A DNA stretch of 64,000 nucleotides, from the NCBI RefSeq assembly GCF_037126465.1, contig NC_088203.1, positions 80,944,168-81,008,167 of the forward strand, written 5' to 3'. The notes below the pieces were generated by a model. The model was not told the DNA's origin. It ran no database searches and saw nothing but the letters and a program-made list of their open reading frames with translations. Positions 12,001 through 24,000 of this stretch are shown here, piece by piece. The position numbers and the translations under genes were made by a program. Numbering within the stretch: the first letter of the stretch is position 1; each line of letters opens with the position of its first letter. The stretch is from Ornithodoros turicata (lineage: Eukaryota > Arthropoda > Arachnida > Ixodida > Argasidae).

Positions 12001-15000
12001 TTACACTTTACGCAGTCAAAAGGCAGACACTGTGACATTGGCACAACTGCAGACACGAGGTCCAGGCGGACAAACAAGACACTCCTATAAATGTCCGCGT
12101 CGCCCTGAGTAACCATGGCATACCCGCTTATGCTAAAGTCCTTCTTGACGTAAGCTTCGCTGATGGCCAAAAGAGGAACACGATGTTTTAACAAAAAAGG
12201 TTTGACGTCAGGGAGCTTGTTTCGCAAACCGCGTGCATTCCACTGAATTAGGGCGGCACGCTTATATATTTGCTCCATGGCCGGAAAAGCATATGTCCAT
12301 TACCATCAGGGCCTGCACTTCTGGTAGGTTCGCAGCCTCAGGGCAGCATGTCACAATTGCTTTCAAAGCGGCTAGAACTAACCGCAGAATGGTGCTAGTG
12401 CCAGTGGCAGTATCTTGCGCGGGCTGGGGCTGCAATTGCCTTATGCGACGTGGTGTCTGGGGTTGAACCTGAGGTTCAGGCGTCTTCCTTGGGAGCCGTA
12501 CCAGATCAGCGTAAGTTGAGCCGTGTGTGGCAGCGGTTGAACGTTGCTGCGGCAAGCTACGGCTTCCCTTATCAGCCTGTGCTCCAATCCTGTCGGTCGA
12601 GTGTTATGAATGATGCTATGTAAACAAGTGTGTGACGGGACTGCTCAATGATCGGGTGACCGGACGGTCCCATCCCAGCGTTATTTGAACGTCGGGTACC
12701 CTTTTCTCTCACGTGGTATAGGCCTCACTCCTGCACGTGTGTGACACACACCGTGGGTGTCCTGACGGCACGCACGCCGGCGCAAGCAGTTGTCGGCGGA
12801 GGAACACCTCCAGTTCAAGCGTGAGTCTATGTGCAGCGTCATCTGTGTACAAGGGAGACTTCAGACCATTCGTAAAGCGCAGTTGCGCAAAATGCGAGAA
12901 GCAAAGCAGGCCACGCGAGACGGATGAAAGATGCAAGCTGAAGCTAGCTATGCAAGCCACCAGCAAATAAATTAACAGGAGGCCTCCCCTTCCCCTCCTT
13001 CCCACTAACCTCTCCCCCGAGCAACGTGCCGCTAGACTATAGGCAGGCAGACCGCTTCTCTGCCAAACGTTACCGTTTAAGTGTTACCGTTACCGTTTAA
13101 ACGTTAAATGGCTCACGAAAAGGACAAACAGCACCAACTTTATCTGCAATGCAAGGGGGCCGCGCGGTGGACAAGAACAAACAAACAAAAACACCCACTT
13201 GACTCGAGATTTCCGAAAAGCTGGTGCGGCGGGCCAAGGAGAACGACGAACATGGAGGCCCTTAACATGCAGAACCCCAATGCGCATGCTACCGACATAG
13301 CGACTGACCCGATACTAGCGAACCGGCGGCAACCGCTGCAGATGAAGCTGGTGACGTATACGTCGTAGAGACGGGGGAATGATGTTTGAGGGAGCTTCAC
13401 CGCATAGCACGCCGTGCCCCAAAATCATCGCCACGAATGATAGGGTTATCACTTCTGATTCGATGAGAGAGAGGGGCGCACGCCTATTTGTGGCAATTTG
13501 GATATATGGTAATTGCCACAAAAAGGCGTACGCCTCCCTCTCTCCTCAAACACTATCACTCGCGGCAATGATTGGCACAAGTGAGTAGAGGGAAGAGTGA
13601 AAAAAAGGGAACATGTACAGGTAGTGATACAGAAGAGGGGGGGGAGGGTACAGTCCCTTCTGATCTGGGAATAGGGTAGTCGCGAAATACCCACCGCACA
13701 GGAAACACGAGCATCCCTCAGTAGCCTTCATTGGGATGATCTCTGTACCACGGTAACAGCTAGTGTGGTTGCGGAAGTTATCCCACCTATTCGTCTAGAA
13801 GTGGACTATACATGAACGCCCCCGCCCTCATCGTGCTGGTATACACTACGCTGGGATCCCCTAAAGCTAAGATCAAGAAGTTTTTTCTGGCCAAACTCTT
13901 GAATTACTCTGCGAGCAACACGTTGGCAGAAAACTTAAGGAACACAACATGCCCGTGATTCTCATGGGAGACTTCGATATGGACACTAAGAAGCCCCGGA
14001 ACAAGTCCATCGCGGACTTTATGAAGGAAAGCTTCGACAAGTCAGTGACGACAAGCCACCAGAACCCGTACGGAAAGTGTTATGGATTGTGTGTCTTCGT
14101 TAGGAGCATAGACCATCTAGTGGTGGCCAAGGAAGGGAGTTGCCTCAGGACAGAAGCCGCCGATATTTCGAACAGAGACTGTTCTTCTTCTGGGCACCGT
14201 CCTCATCATTGGCATGATATTTAAAGGATTAGGTGTGACGTGTTTAAAGGTTCATGCGAATTGTGGGTCAACAGCCCGGAGGGAAGAAAGGGTCCGTCGG
14301 GCTTCTACGGCCGGAGTGAATGGCCGCTTTGTTAGAGTGTGAGGGGATTATGTGAACGTAGTGATCTAACCTCCAGACCGGTTACAGAAAAATGGGAGGT
14401 TCACGAACACGTGGACGAAACGGGACAACAGGCAAGAATTGGCAAACATAGCGAAAGATAAGGAGGGTAGTGGTTACGTGGGGAAAATTCCTGTTCCATA
14501 AGGAGCAAAGGTTGGTTTTCTTTTTTTTTAAGTACAAAGTTGTGGCACGCAATAAAGAAAGCAGCAAGCAGTGGCCATGCAGAACATAACAGATGATAAT
14601 GGAGATAGAAGGGAAAAGCACATTTTCTTTGTGAAGTGTTTCTGGCGTGCCTTGTGATTTGTTGGTACCGGACGGATGAAGAGCGTTGAACTTGTATATG
14701 AGATAAGACTCCCTATCACGTCTGTCACGTGTGGATCTTGCCCGGTTTCTAGAATATACAGGGTGTCCCAGAAAACGTGTCATTGAATTATAATAGAAAA
14801 ACTACACCACCTAGAGTCATCCGGTCAGTGGCATTTGTTCTTACTGGGTTTTTGCCACCTCCTCGTGTGAATGTCGTGTAACGTAAATTTAATTATCTAA
14901 TTTTTTGCGAGCTTAAGTCGTAAATTTGCCTAGTAAAGGTCACTTTTTTACCCCACCAATGTGAAGAGCGTGTCTAATTTAGTCAAATTAATGATAATTG

Positions 15001-18000
15001 ACAGGGATATTCAGAAGCTATCCCATCGGAAAAAATAGCCGAACATCATGCTCTACGGAGGTCGCACAGAATAGCGCACGATGAATTTTTCAGCGCAATC
15101 TTTGTCAGCCCGACGAAAGGAGGTTGGAAACCCAGCCCTCCCCGACATCGCAGAAAGAGATAAAACTGGCACGGCTTATCACGTCCGACTTTCGCTGGGA
15201 TAATGCTTTCCCTCTCCCAATTTTAGGAAATGTTACTTTTTCTACTATCACTCTGTGGGCTGGCTTCGGAACCTCCTTTCGCAGTACTGCGAGCGATTGC
15301 GCTCAAAAAGTCATCGCGCGCTAACGCCCGGTGCTCCGAAAAGCATGATATTCGGCTATTTTTTCCGATGGGATAGTTCGTGAGTATCACTGTGAATTAT
15401 CACGAATCTGAGTGAATTCGGCACGCTCTTCATATTGGTGGGGTAAAAAAGTGACCTTTACTTGGCAAATTTCCGAGTTCAGTTCGCAAATATTTACATA
15501 ATTAAACTTGGAGTACATGACATTCACATTAGGAGGTGGCAAAAACCTAATAAGAACAAATGCTGTTGACCGCATGATTCTAAGTGGCGTAGTTTTTTAA
15601 TTATAATTCAATGACACGTTTTCTGGGACAGCCTGTATAGTTTAATGTTGTCAAAATTGTGACCAGGAACGTTAAAGTGTTCGGGGACTGCTTTGGGGTG
15701 TTTGTTGGACGTGTCGGTTCTGTGTCCGGTAAGGCGGTTGTTCATTTGTTGGCCGGTTTCACCAATGTATTGCATAGAGCAGTCTCCGCATTCAATGCAG
15801 TATATGACATTGGAGCTTGTGCATGTGAATGCGTGGTTAACGGGGTGGGTGTAATTGCTCACAGTGCTTTTGATGGAGTTAGCGTGTTGAACGTTCTTGC
15901 ATGTTTTGCAGCGCGGGCGGTTGCGGGGTCGTGTTCCCGTGTACGGGGTGCTCGTTTTGCTGATTTTGGCATAGACCAAAGAGTCTGCTTGGTTTTTTGC
16001 GCATCGGTATGTCACCTGTATTGGATGGGTGAAAATTTGCAACGTCGGTCACTTGGAGGAGGGGCTCGTGCTTCTGTAGAATGGCTTTGATGTTTGGACG
16101 TGCGTTGGAATATCTTGTGATGAAGCTCATTTGGCACGTGTCAGGATTTTTTCGGTTTTCCAGAACCTCGTTTCGATCGAGGGTGAGTGCCTTGCGACGG
16201 AATTCGGTTAGGAGGGAGTCTGGATAGTACCTTTGGGCAAGTGTACTGCAGAGTTCGTCAAGCTTCTCAGCGTAATCGGTGTCGTTTGAACAAATTCTGC
16301 GCAGTCTTACACTCTGCCCATTGGGAATTCCAACCTTACAGTGACGCGGGTGGTGACTCTTGAAGTGAAGGTAATGTTGTTTGTCAGTTGGCTTTTTGTA
16401 CAGGGTTGTGGTGAGTTTGCCGTTGTCTAGTGATATTGTGGTGTCGAGGAAGTTAATTAAGTGAGTTGATTGTTGTGATGTGAACTTTATGTTGCTATGC
16501 GCGGTGTTCAGTAGATCTACGAACTTTTTAAATTCATGTTCCCCGTGTTCCCATATTATCAATATATCATCGATGTATCGAAGGTACACAGTGGGTTATA
16601 ATGAGAGGGCGCTGAGAACATTTTTTTCTAAGAACCCTATGAAGATATTTACGTACGTGGGTGCAACAGGTGCCCATAGTTGTACCGTGTACTTCAAGTG
16701 TACTACCGTGTACTACCGTGTAGTTCAAGTTAAGGACCAAGTCCATTAGAGCGAGTATGGTTTCCGTGTCTTTTCTGGTGTTTGTTGTAGAAAGGGTATT
16801 GCAGAGGGCTGTGATTCCGTCGTTGTGAGGGATTTTAGTATACAGTGATGACACATCCAGCGTGGCTAGTATTGTGTCCCTACCAAACGAGTGTTGTTTA
16901 TATCTCTGATTATTCTGAGGGGATACGGACCTTTCGGTACAGGACATTTCGGTACGGACATTTCGGTACACGGACCTCTCGGTACACGGACCTCTCGGTA
17001 CAAGGACATTTCGGTACACGGCCATACCGCTGGAATATGGTCTTCGACTTATTGGTTATGACAACGTGTTTTGTTCTCAATACAGATTTTTTATTAAAAA
17101 TGTATGAGCTACAGACGTCCTGTTTTCACTTCTAACATCTCTGGGACGGCAGATATTCTTTGCCAGCTATTGTCACCCAAACGGCATATCCGGGACTCTT
17201 ATATATCTTTAATAAAAAACCTGTATAAAAAAAGACACCCTGTATAAGGAAGGGCATTACAACGTTTTGCACGTACGAAAACATCAGTTCGTTGTCCGTT
17301 GCGTTCTTCACTGCAAATTAAAATTACCATGACCTTTCTTTCTTTCTGTTTAACGGCTTTCAACGAAAATACGTTTGCTGAAAGGTCCGGCAACCTCTTC
17401 ATTTCCTTTTTTACGAACATAACATTTTTGACGACCTAAATTAACAACGGGGATCTGGGATGTCTTCTGTGAAAGAGAGTAGAACAAAATAAGCCAGACA
17501 AAAATGTCCGCCTGCTATACCGGGGGCACTTTTTTCCAGGAACGTTTTCTCCGGGGTCATTCTTTCCTACGCCCTTCAGGTTGCCACCCGTAAGGCACTG
17601 CAGAAAGGCTACTTTGCGATCATTGCAGCATGCAGATACAGGCAATTTTAGGGGAAAATCTACACTGCCGCCTCCACATTTACGACCATTCTTGAGCCCT
17701 TATGTGTCCTGCAGAGGGAAACCCATCAAAAGGTCAAAACACGAAAGGCCAAAAGATTAAAACGACCAACAGACGAAGGGCCGAAAAATCAAAACACCGA
17801 CCTCTCTGAAGGCCGAAGAGACATTGTTAAATTTTTTCGCACAAGATTTCAACATAATGTCCGTCCAAGCGCAAACTGTAAACACTCTTCTTGAACTAAC
17901 CATATAAAGATAATTTAACCTAACTTAGCCTTGAAATTTGACTTTCGGTTTGGTCGGGCATTCGATTTTTCGGCCTTATGGCTGCTACTCCCTGCAGAGG

Positions 18001-21000
18001 CAATGCCTGGAAATTATACTTTTCGCGACGACCATCTAAATACATGTATCGTGCATGGGATGCTTCGAGTATTTCCCTTGGATGACATACTCAAACAACG
18101 CATTGCATGATTAATGCATAGTCTAGGTACTCGCAATTTTAGGTACTCGAAAAAAAAAAAAAAAAGAAAGCCACCGTTTTATGACTAAGAAGCCGAAGAC
18201 CACCTTCCAGCGGTGTGGCCGTGTACCGAAATGTCCGTGTACCGAAAGTTCCGCGTACCGAAAGTTCCGCGTACCTTAAGTTCCGCGTACCGAAAAGGCC
18301 GTGTACCGAAAGTTCCGTGTACCGAAAGTTCCGTGTACCGAAAGGTCCTGTACCGAAATGTCCTGTACCGAAAAGTCCTAGACCCTATTCTGAGGAGGTG
18401 GGGTGTGTCGTCTACATGCGATGGCAGTGTTGTCGGAATATGGTTTAAATACTGGTCCAGGAATTTCGAGTCTTTCTGTTGGTGTGTTGTTATTAAATAC
18501 AATTGGCCTGCCAGGGATGTCAGCCGTATAGAGCTCGTTGGCGTGTACCTTGTGGATTTTGGACAGCAAATAGAAACAACCTGCGCCTGTGTTTGATGGA
18601 GTGAGATATCTGAGGTCATCACATGTGATGAGCTTTCGTTCGTGGAGGTCCTGTATGGTATGGGTTATTAACGCCGTGTGCTCCTTTGTTGGGTGATGGC
18701 CCAGTTTGAGGTAGTGTTGCGTATTGTTGAGTTGTCTACAAGCTTCAGAAACGTATTTATCTGTGGACCAGATGACGATACTCCCACCCTTATCTGCGGG
18801 CTTGATAATGATATCATCTCTGTCAGGTAGGGCTTTCATGATGTCACGCTGTGTTTTAGTGAGGTTGTGACCACGCGAACTTTGCGAAATACCGCGAAGG
18901 ATGTCGTTGCTTACTAGTTTAATGTACAGGTCTAATGCGGGTTCTCGGCCTTGATTTGGTGTCCAGGTTGATGGTAGTCGGAGGTCGTTGTCGTTTTCTT
19001 GTGTTGTATTTATTTTTATTATTTTCTTGTTGGGCCTGGATCGTAGCGAGTTGCGCGTAGCACTGTTTCTTTAATATTTCTAGGAACGTACGGGCTGTAT
19101 TGCTAAGGGCTGATGCCCACTAATGGCCACTACTGGTGGTGGCCAAGTGCGTCAACTACTTTGGTCCTCACATGCCTCTACTCTCCATCGTCGGAGAATG
19201 CCCGCGATGAGCTCTTAAATGCTGTCGCATCTCGAATGCCAATCTGCACAGCGAGTTCTGGTGTTTTACTTCTTCTTCTTTTTTTTTCTTTTTTATTCAG
19301 CGTGACGCCATAGCGGATACGGAAGCTGGCGCGTCCATTCGTTCAGAGGGTTGGACGAGTGCGCTGGAACCGACACGCCGCTGTAGCTCCGGTAGCACCA
19401 TCACTTCAAGGAACACTACCGCACATGGGCACCTTTCTGAACGTGTAAACAAGCCTGCTTTCGGCCACCGCTAGGATGCCGCACCGAAGAAACAGTACAA
19501 CGCTCGCGCGTTTCCGAAACGCTTCTTGGGACCTGTGAAAGAGTACTTCAGAATGCTTACCTGTAGTAGTATCACTAGTGAATTGGCACCAACTGCATAC
19601 GCTTGGACGGCTCCGTTACAAAGATGCTGCGAAGGAAAGCCGGTTGAAATCACCTAAATTGGACCCGTGTCACGCTCAAAGAATGATAATTATACATACA
19701 CCCTGCAGGGAAGCAACGTCAGCGGCATATCCAGACAGGAGTGTGATATCAATGACGACCGTCTTGGCATAATAATACTCCGTATTCCTAAAGGAGGGCG
19801 AGGCCTTAGTGATCCCGCACAGAGCACTGAGAACGCGCGAAAACATCCAACTCTTCCAGAAAGCGCAACATTGAATGCCCTCATTCGACCTTGACATTGT
19901 TGGGTGGAGTATTTATTGCAGGAAAAAAGAAGGAAAGATAAAAGGGAAAGGCAACCTTGTTGAAATGTGGCATTATCTCATTAGTAGGACCCGGAATTTT
20001 ACTAATTTGCCTATAAATGCCTATAAACACCTAACTGGGACGTTTTCGGGGATGTCTATCTTATTATCGATTTCTGAATTGTAGCCTTCTTTAGCATTTT
20101 TAGAAGCCATAACAGCCCTTTTTTTTAGTGGTGTAAGTGCAAGTCCACGTTTCATGCTCATGGCAACTGCTTCCTTTTTGCTTTTCGTTTCTGCGTGTTT
20201 GCACTTTTTGTTCTTTTTTTCGTTTGGTTTCTTTCAATACTTTGGTTTGCCAGAAGGTGTTCATCTATTTCTGATCAAAATATTTGCCGTTTCTTCTCCT
20301 TTCAAGAACATGATGGCGGAGAACTAAAAGTATTATAATTATAGCTTGACTCTAGGCCGGCTCAGCATTCACGCTGTTCCGTAGCCTTTAAACGAGCACG
20401 TTTTCCTGCATGAAGCACTCTGAAACACTAAGCACTAACAAAGCCAAAGAGCGTACCAGATGAATGTGCCTATCTTCTGCATTTTATTGCTTGTTTTTGT
20501 GTTTCTGAGGGTCTAAATACCTGCCTATTTCCATCGTTTTTAGTGCCTAACTTTGCGGGCCATACTCATCGCTATAGTGTGCCTGTACTGTGTAGTGTCC
20601 TATGTGGTTTAACTTATCAATATGTTAGAATCAAGTCATAAAATTTGTAGCAATTTGCGTCCATCTTACCAGACACAGATGGTAACATCTGCCGCGGAAC
20701 AATCGCTTGGTGAAACGGTCGTTGCGTTCACTTGAAAGGTGTTGGATGGTGGCAAGCTGTTCACGTTGAGGCTATATTTGACCTGAGGGAAGTCATTTAG
20801 TGTTATTCGGTTTCCTAAACCTTGAGTGTAGCAGGAACTATAAAAAGTGAAAAAAAGAAAAGAAGAAAAGAACATCCATGCATGGGAAGCAGGAGTATTA
20901 AACAGACAATAGCCCTATACATGATCAATTAAATTCGCTTTTTATTGCTCGAGGCAGCTTTTCCTTCACATAAATGTCCATATGCCAGGGGCATTCGTAC

Positions 21001-24000
21001 GTAAATGCATGGACTGCGCTCTTTGCTTTTTCTTTAGTAAAGCGAACGTGTAATCTTGTACCCCTGCCAGACGGCCGTCTCGATGGTCATGGAAAGCGAT
21101 GACCACCCGACGTTCCGATGTACATCGATGCTTGACCGCTGCTGCAGGGGCGATTCGATGCGCATGGAGAGTCTGACACGTCACACGTCAGATGGCGCCA
21201 CGTGTGGTAAGCGAGTTCTGAGCTAAGTTTTTATAGGATAAAACACGTGTACAGAGAAGCAAAACTGAGTGCGAAAGATAATTTTGGAACTTTAATACTC
21301 TTTCAATTGTTCATTTGTTTGCATTTTACTTCTTGTCGTTGTTGTGATGGAAGCAGAGGAACTCTCGGAGGGCTCACGGGGTGCTTCGCGCATGAGCGAC
21401 GTGGCGGGCGCAGTGGTGAAGGATAAAAACGTAAATATATGATTCTCATTACATGCAGTTTAATATCAACCAAAAGTGACCGTAATGGTCAGGTCTGTGA
21501 ATTAATTTTGCCCACCTAAGGGGTCTTCGCCGCGCGCTGAAATCTCGACACACAGCGCACCATATTTAGCGTCCCTCGCGGAAGACGGTGTCCTTATACC
21601 CTTATGTCCTTATATCAAGTTGTCACCGTCCTCGGCTTGGTTTGAACCCTCGATCTGTTTGAACCCTCGAACCCTCGCTTTGAACTGTCCAACCCTGGTT
21701 GGCACGCTACTGACTAGGCCGGCGGGAGTACTGACTAAGCCACGAAGGCCGGCGAGAGTACGGCAATTGAGATGTGTTTGTTGATAAGATCAGCACCAAA
21801 CTTAGAAATCGCGCACGGTAATAAGTCCGTGACGGTCATGGGAGTGAGTGTGCGAACGTGATGAATGACCGCTCAACAGCAGGAAAGTCATCACGCAGAT
21901 TCGAGAAAAACAAGCAACATCCCGTACAATCGACTACAAAGGCACGCTCACAAAGGTAACAGCACAGCCAATCCCTCCTGGACGAATCGTGGTTAGAAAC
22001 TTCGTCGCAGTTGAGTTTTCGAGGACTCTGTGCTGCATGGGAATAATTATAGCATGTAAGAAGCATTTGGCGGATGCTCGGCGTCATTGGGCTCTATTAC
22101 TTACCTGGTACATGAACTTGTTTTCATCAGTTATGGTGAAGTCGACCGAACTAGGGGAGCTATAGCCGTTTGCAGCGGATACGGTGAGCATCATCGAGAC
22201 GTGAGGTCTGTACGTGGTCTCCAAGACGTAGTGGTACAGCGCATGGAGCCCAACAGCATACGCCTGGAACGGTTAACTGTATCCGTCACTCAGAAATAAA
22301 ATAAAATAAATAAAAGCGATAACCGGTAATAAAGTCTCCAGAAGCCACAATACAGAGTGTTGCAGCGTGACACACTAACGGTGAGCTATATACAGGGTGT
22401 CCCACCGAAAAAGGGCCAGGTGCTGAAGAAAAAACGGAGTGGTCTACAAAAATGGAACCAACTGTACGTGCTTGGCAGTTGTGTGGTCTATCCAAAAATA
22501 TTTTTTTCATCGGCCATTGTCAATTAATTACCGGTAATTAGTTTTTTCTAACTTTTTAATTATCGGTTTTAGCTCCCAGATGTCAATGAGAAAGTTGTAG
22601 TACATGTCGAAAAAGGCACAACTGAAGTGGTTCGAGTTCGCTATGGCTTGTGGTTTCGTTTTTTCCCGGGTTTAAAAGTTCGTTTCAGATGCCGGGCGGA
22701 CCGCAATCCGGCACCCGCGCGCGACGATTCGAGCGCCCTCCGGCGTACATTGACCTTGCGATTAGCGCTTGGAGACCATTCTTGGGCCACGTCACGCAAG
22801 AGGAAGATATTTCACTTGTTTCACGGCACAGCTATCGGAGCGCACTGCAATCGTCGCGCGCGGGCACCGAATTATGGGGAGAGCTCTGTGGTGTGCGCGG
22901 CTTCCAAAACCAATTTTTAAACTCGGGGAAAAGCGAAACCACAAGCCATAGCAACCTCGGACCACTTCAGTTGCGTCTCTTTCGACATGTACTACAACTT
23001 CCTAATTGACATCTGAGAGCTAAAACCGATAATTAAAAAGTTAGAAAATTAATTACCGCTAATTAATTGACAATAGCCGATGAAAAAATATTTTTGGATA
23101 GACCACACAACTGCCAAGCACGTACAGTTGGTTCCATTTTTGTAGACCACTCCGTTTTTTCTTTAGCAGCTGGCCCTTTTTCGGTGGGACACCCTGTAGA
23201 GTTATGTCTCTAGGGGTCCATCAGCTATTCCTCACTTTGAATCGTCTTTGCATGGTTCAGCACGACCGAATGGATTTTTTTCAAATAACTACGATGTTAT
23301 ACACAGTGTTTAGGACGGCTGGCTACCATGAACTATGCCTAGCTACCAGCAGACCGCTAATTTATGAGCGGTTATAGTGCTTGTGAGCAAATAATGTGAC
23401 AGAAAACAGACGCAGCTCTCGGCGCGACGAAGCTCCAACCCGGAAGAGGGGGGATATGTTTATTAAGAAAAAACAAAGGAAAGGAAAGTTCAGCCAGACG
23501 GAGGTCGGCTTGCTATTCAAAAAAAGAAAAACGGGGGAAGAAAAGAAAAGGAAAAGAAGGAGAAAAACGGAGAAGAAGAAATGAGAAACGGTGAAAGAAA
23601 AGAAAGGGGAAAGAAGAAAAGAAAAGGGAAAGACATCAATTAGGGGTGCCAGATGACAAAAGCTACATGTAGCCAATCTCGCGTAGTCAAACTGTAGCCA
23701 GCTAAGCAAGGCTCTCTGTAGCCGAAAAGTTCGTAACACTTCGTAATACGTTTTCTTACCTACTATTAATCAACATCAAAAGCTCACAAAAACAACATTG
23801 GTCACTACTGCATAATGACCAAGCACCTGTCGGTACCGAACTTCAGCAATTATTTACCTAACTATAGATAGGACCGAATAATTGTCATCAAAATAAGAGC
23901 TATTATTGTTCCCGACAGGATACATACACGGTGTCTCGGTTAAATCCCCGGGCTAAATAATTCGCGAACCGATGCACCAGTCGAATAACTTTCTTTTTTA

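Larger units (their letters stand above)
8510..12565 (-). mobile_element. I-clade non-LTR retrotransposon, 5'-truncated
   Basis: The element holds a complete ORF2 (8595-12278), the C-terminal part of ORF1 (12262-12555), and a 3' tail of ATC/GAC-type trinucleotide runs (8530-8590), as is common for I-like elements. Truncation falls in ORF1, the usual outcome of incomplete reverse transcription. It lies in the intron between copy A exons 9 and 10 in the same orientation as the gene. Target-site duplications were not identified with confidence. Confidence 0.85.
15637..19030 (-). mobile_element. Penelope-like retroelement, split by a foldback insertion
   Basis: The 5' part (18396 to about 19030) encodes LTKTQRDIMKALP, IIIKPADKGGSIVIW, FYLLSKIHKV and GRPIVFNNNTPTE. 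The 3' part (15637-16910) encodes TLDVSSLYTKIPH, YIDDILIIW, then a GIY-YIG endonuclease. The ORF is continuous across the foldback element at 16921-18385, showing that the foldback inserted later. Frameshifts near 16570-16700 show that the copy is also decayed. Confidence 0.85.

Noticed and set aside
16921..18385. CRISPR-like array of regularly repeated 16-bp units
   Set aside because: Units are directly adjacent without unique spacers, form inverted termini, and lie in a eukaryotic transposon with a TSD.
18213..18596. ORFs of 77-145 residues with repeats of VPK/YRKFR or RTFRYRTFRY
   Set aside because: These are translations of the foldback tandem repeats in several frames, not a repeat protein.
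23396..23584. Lysine-rich ORF
   Set aside because: A purine-rich low-complexity stretch produces it; no start context or homology.
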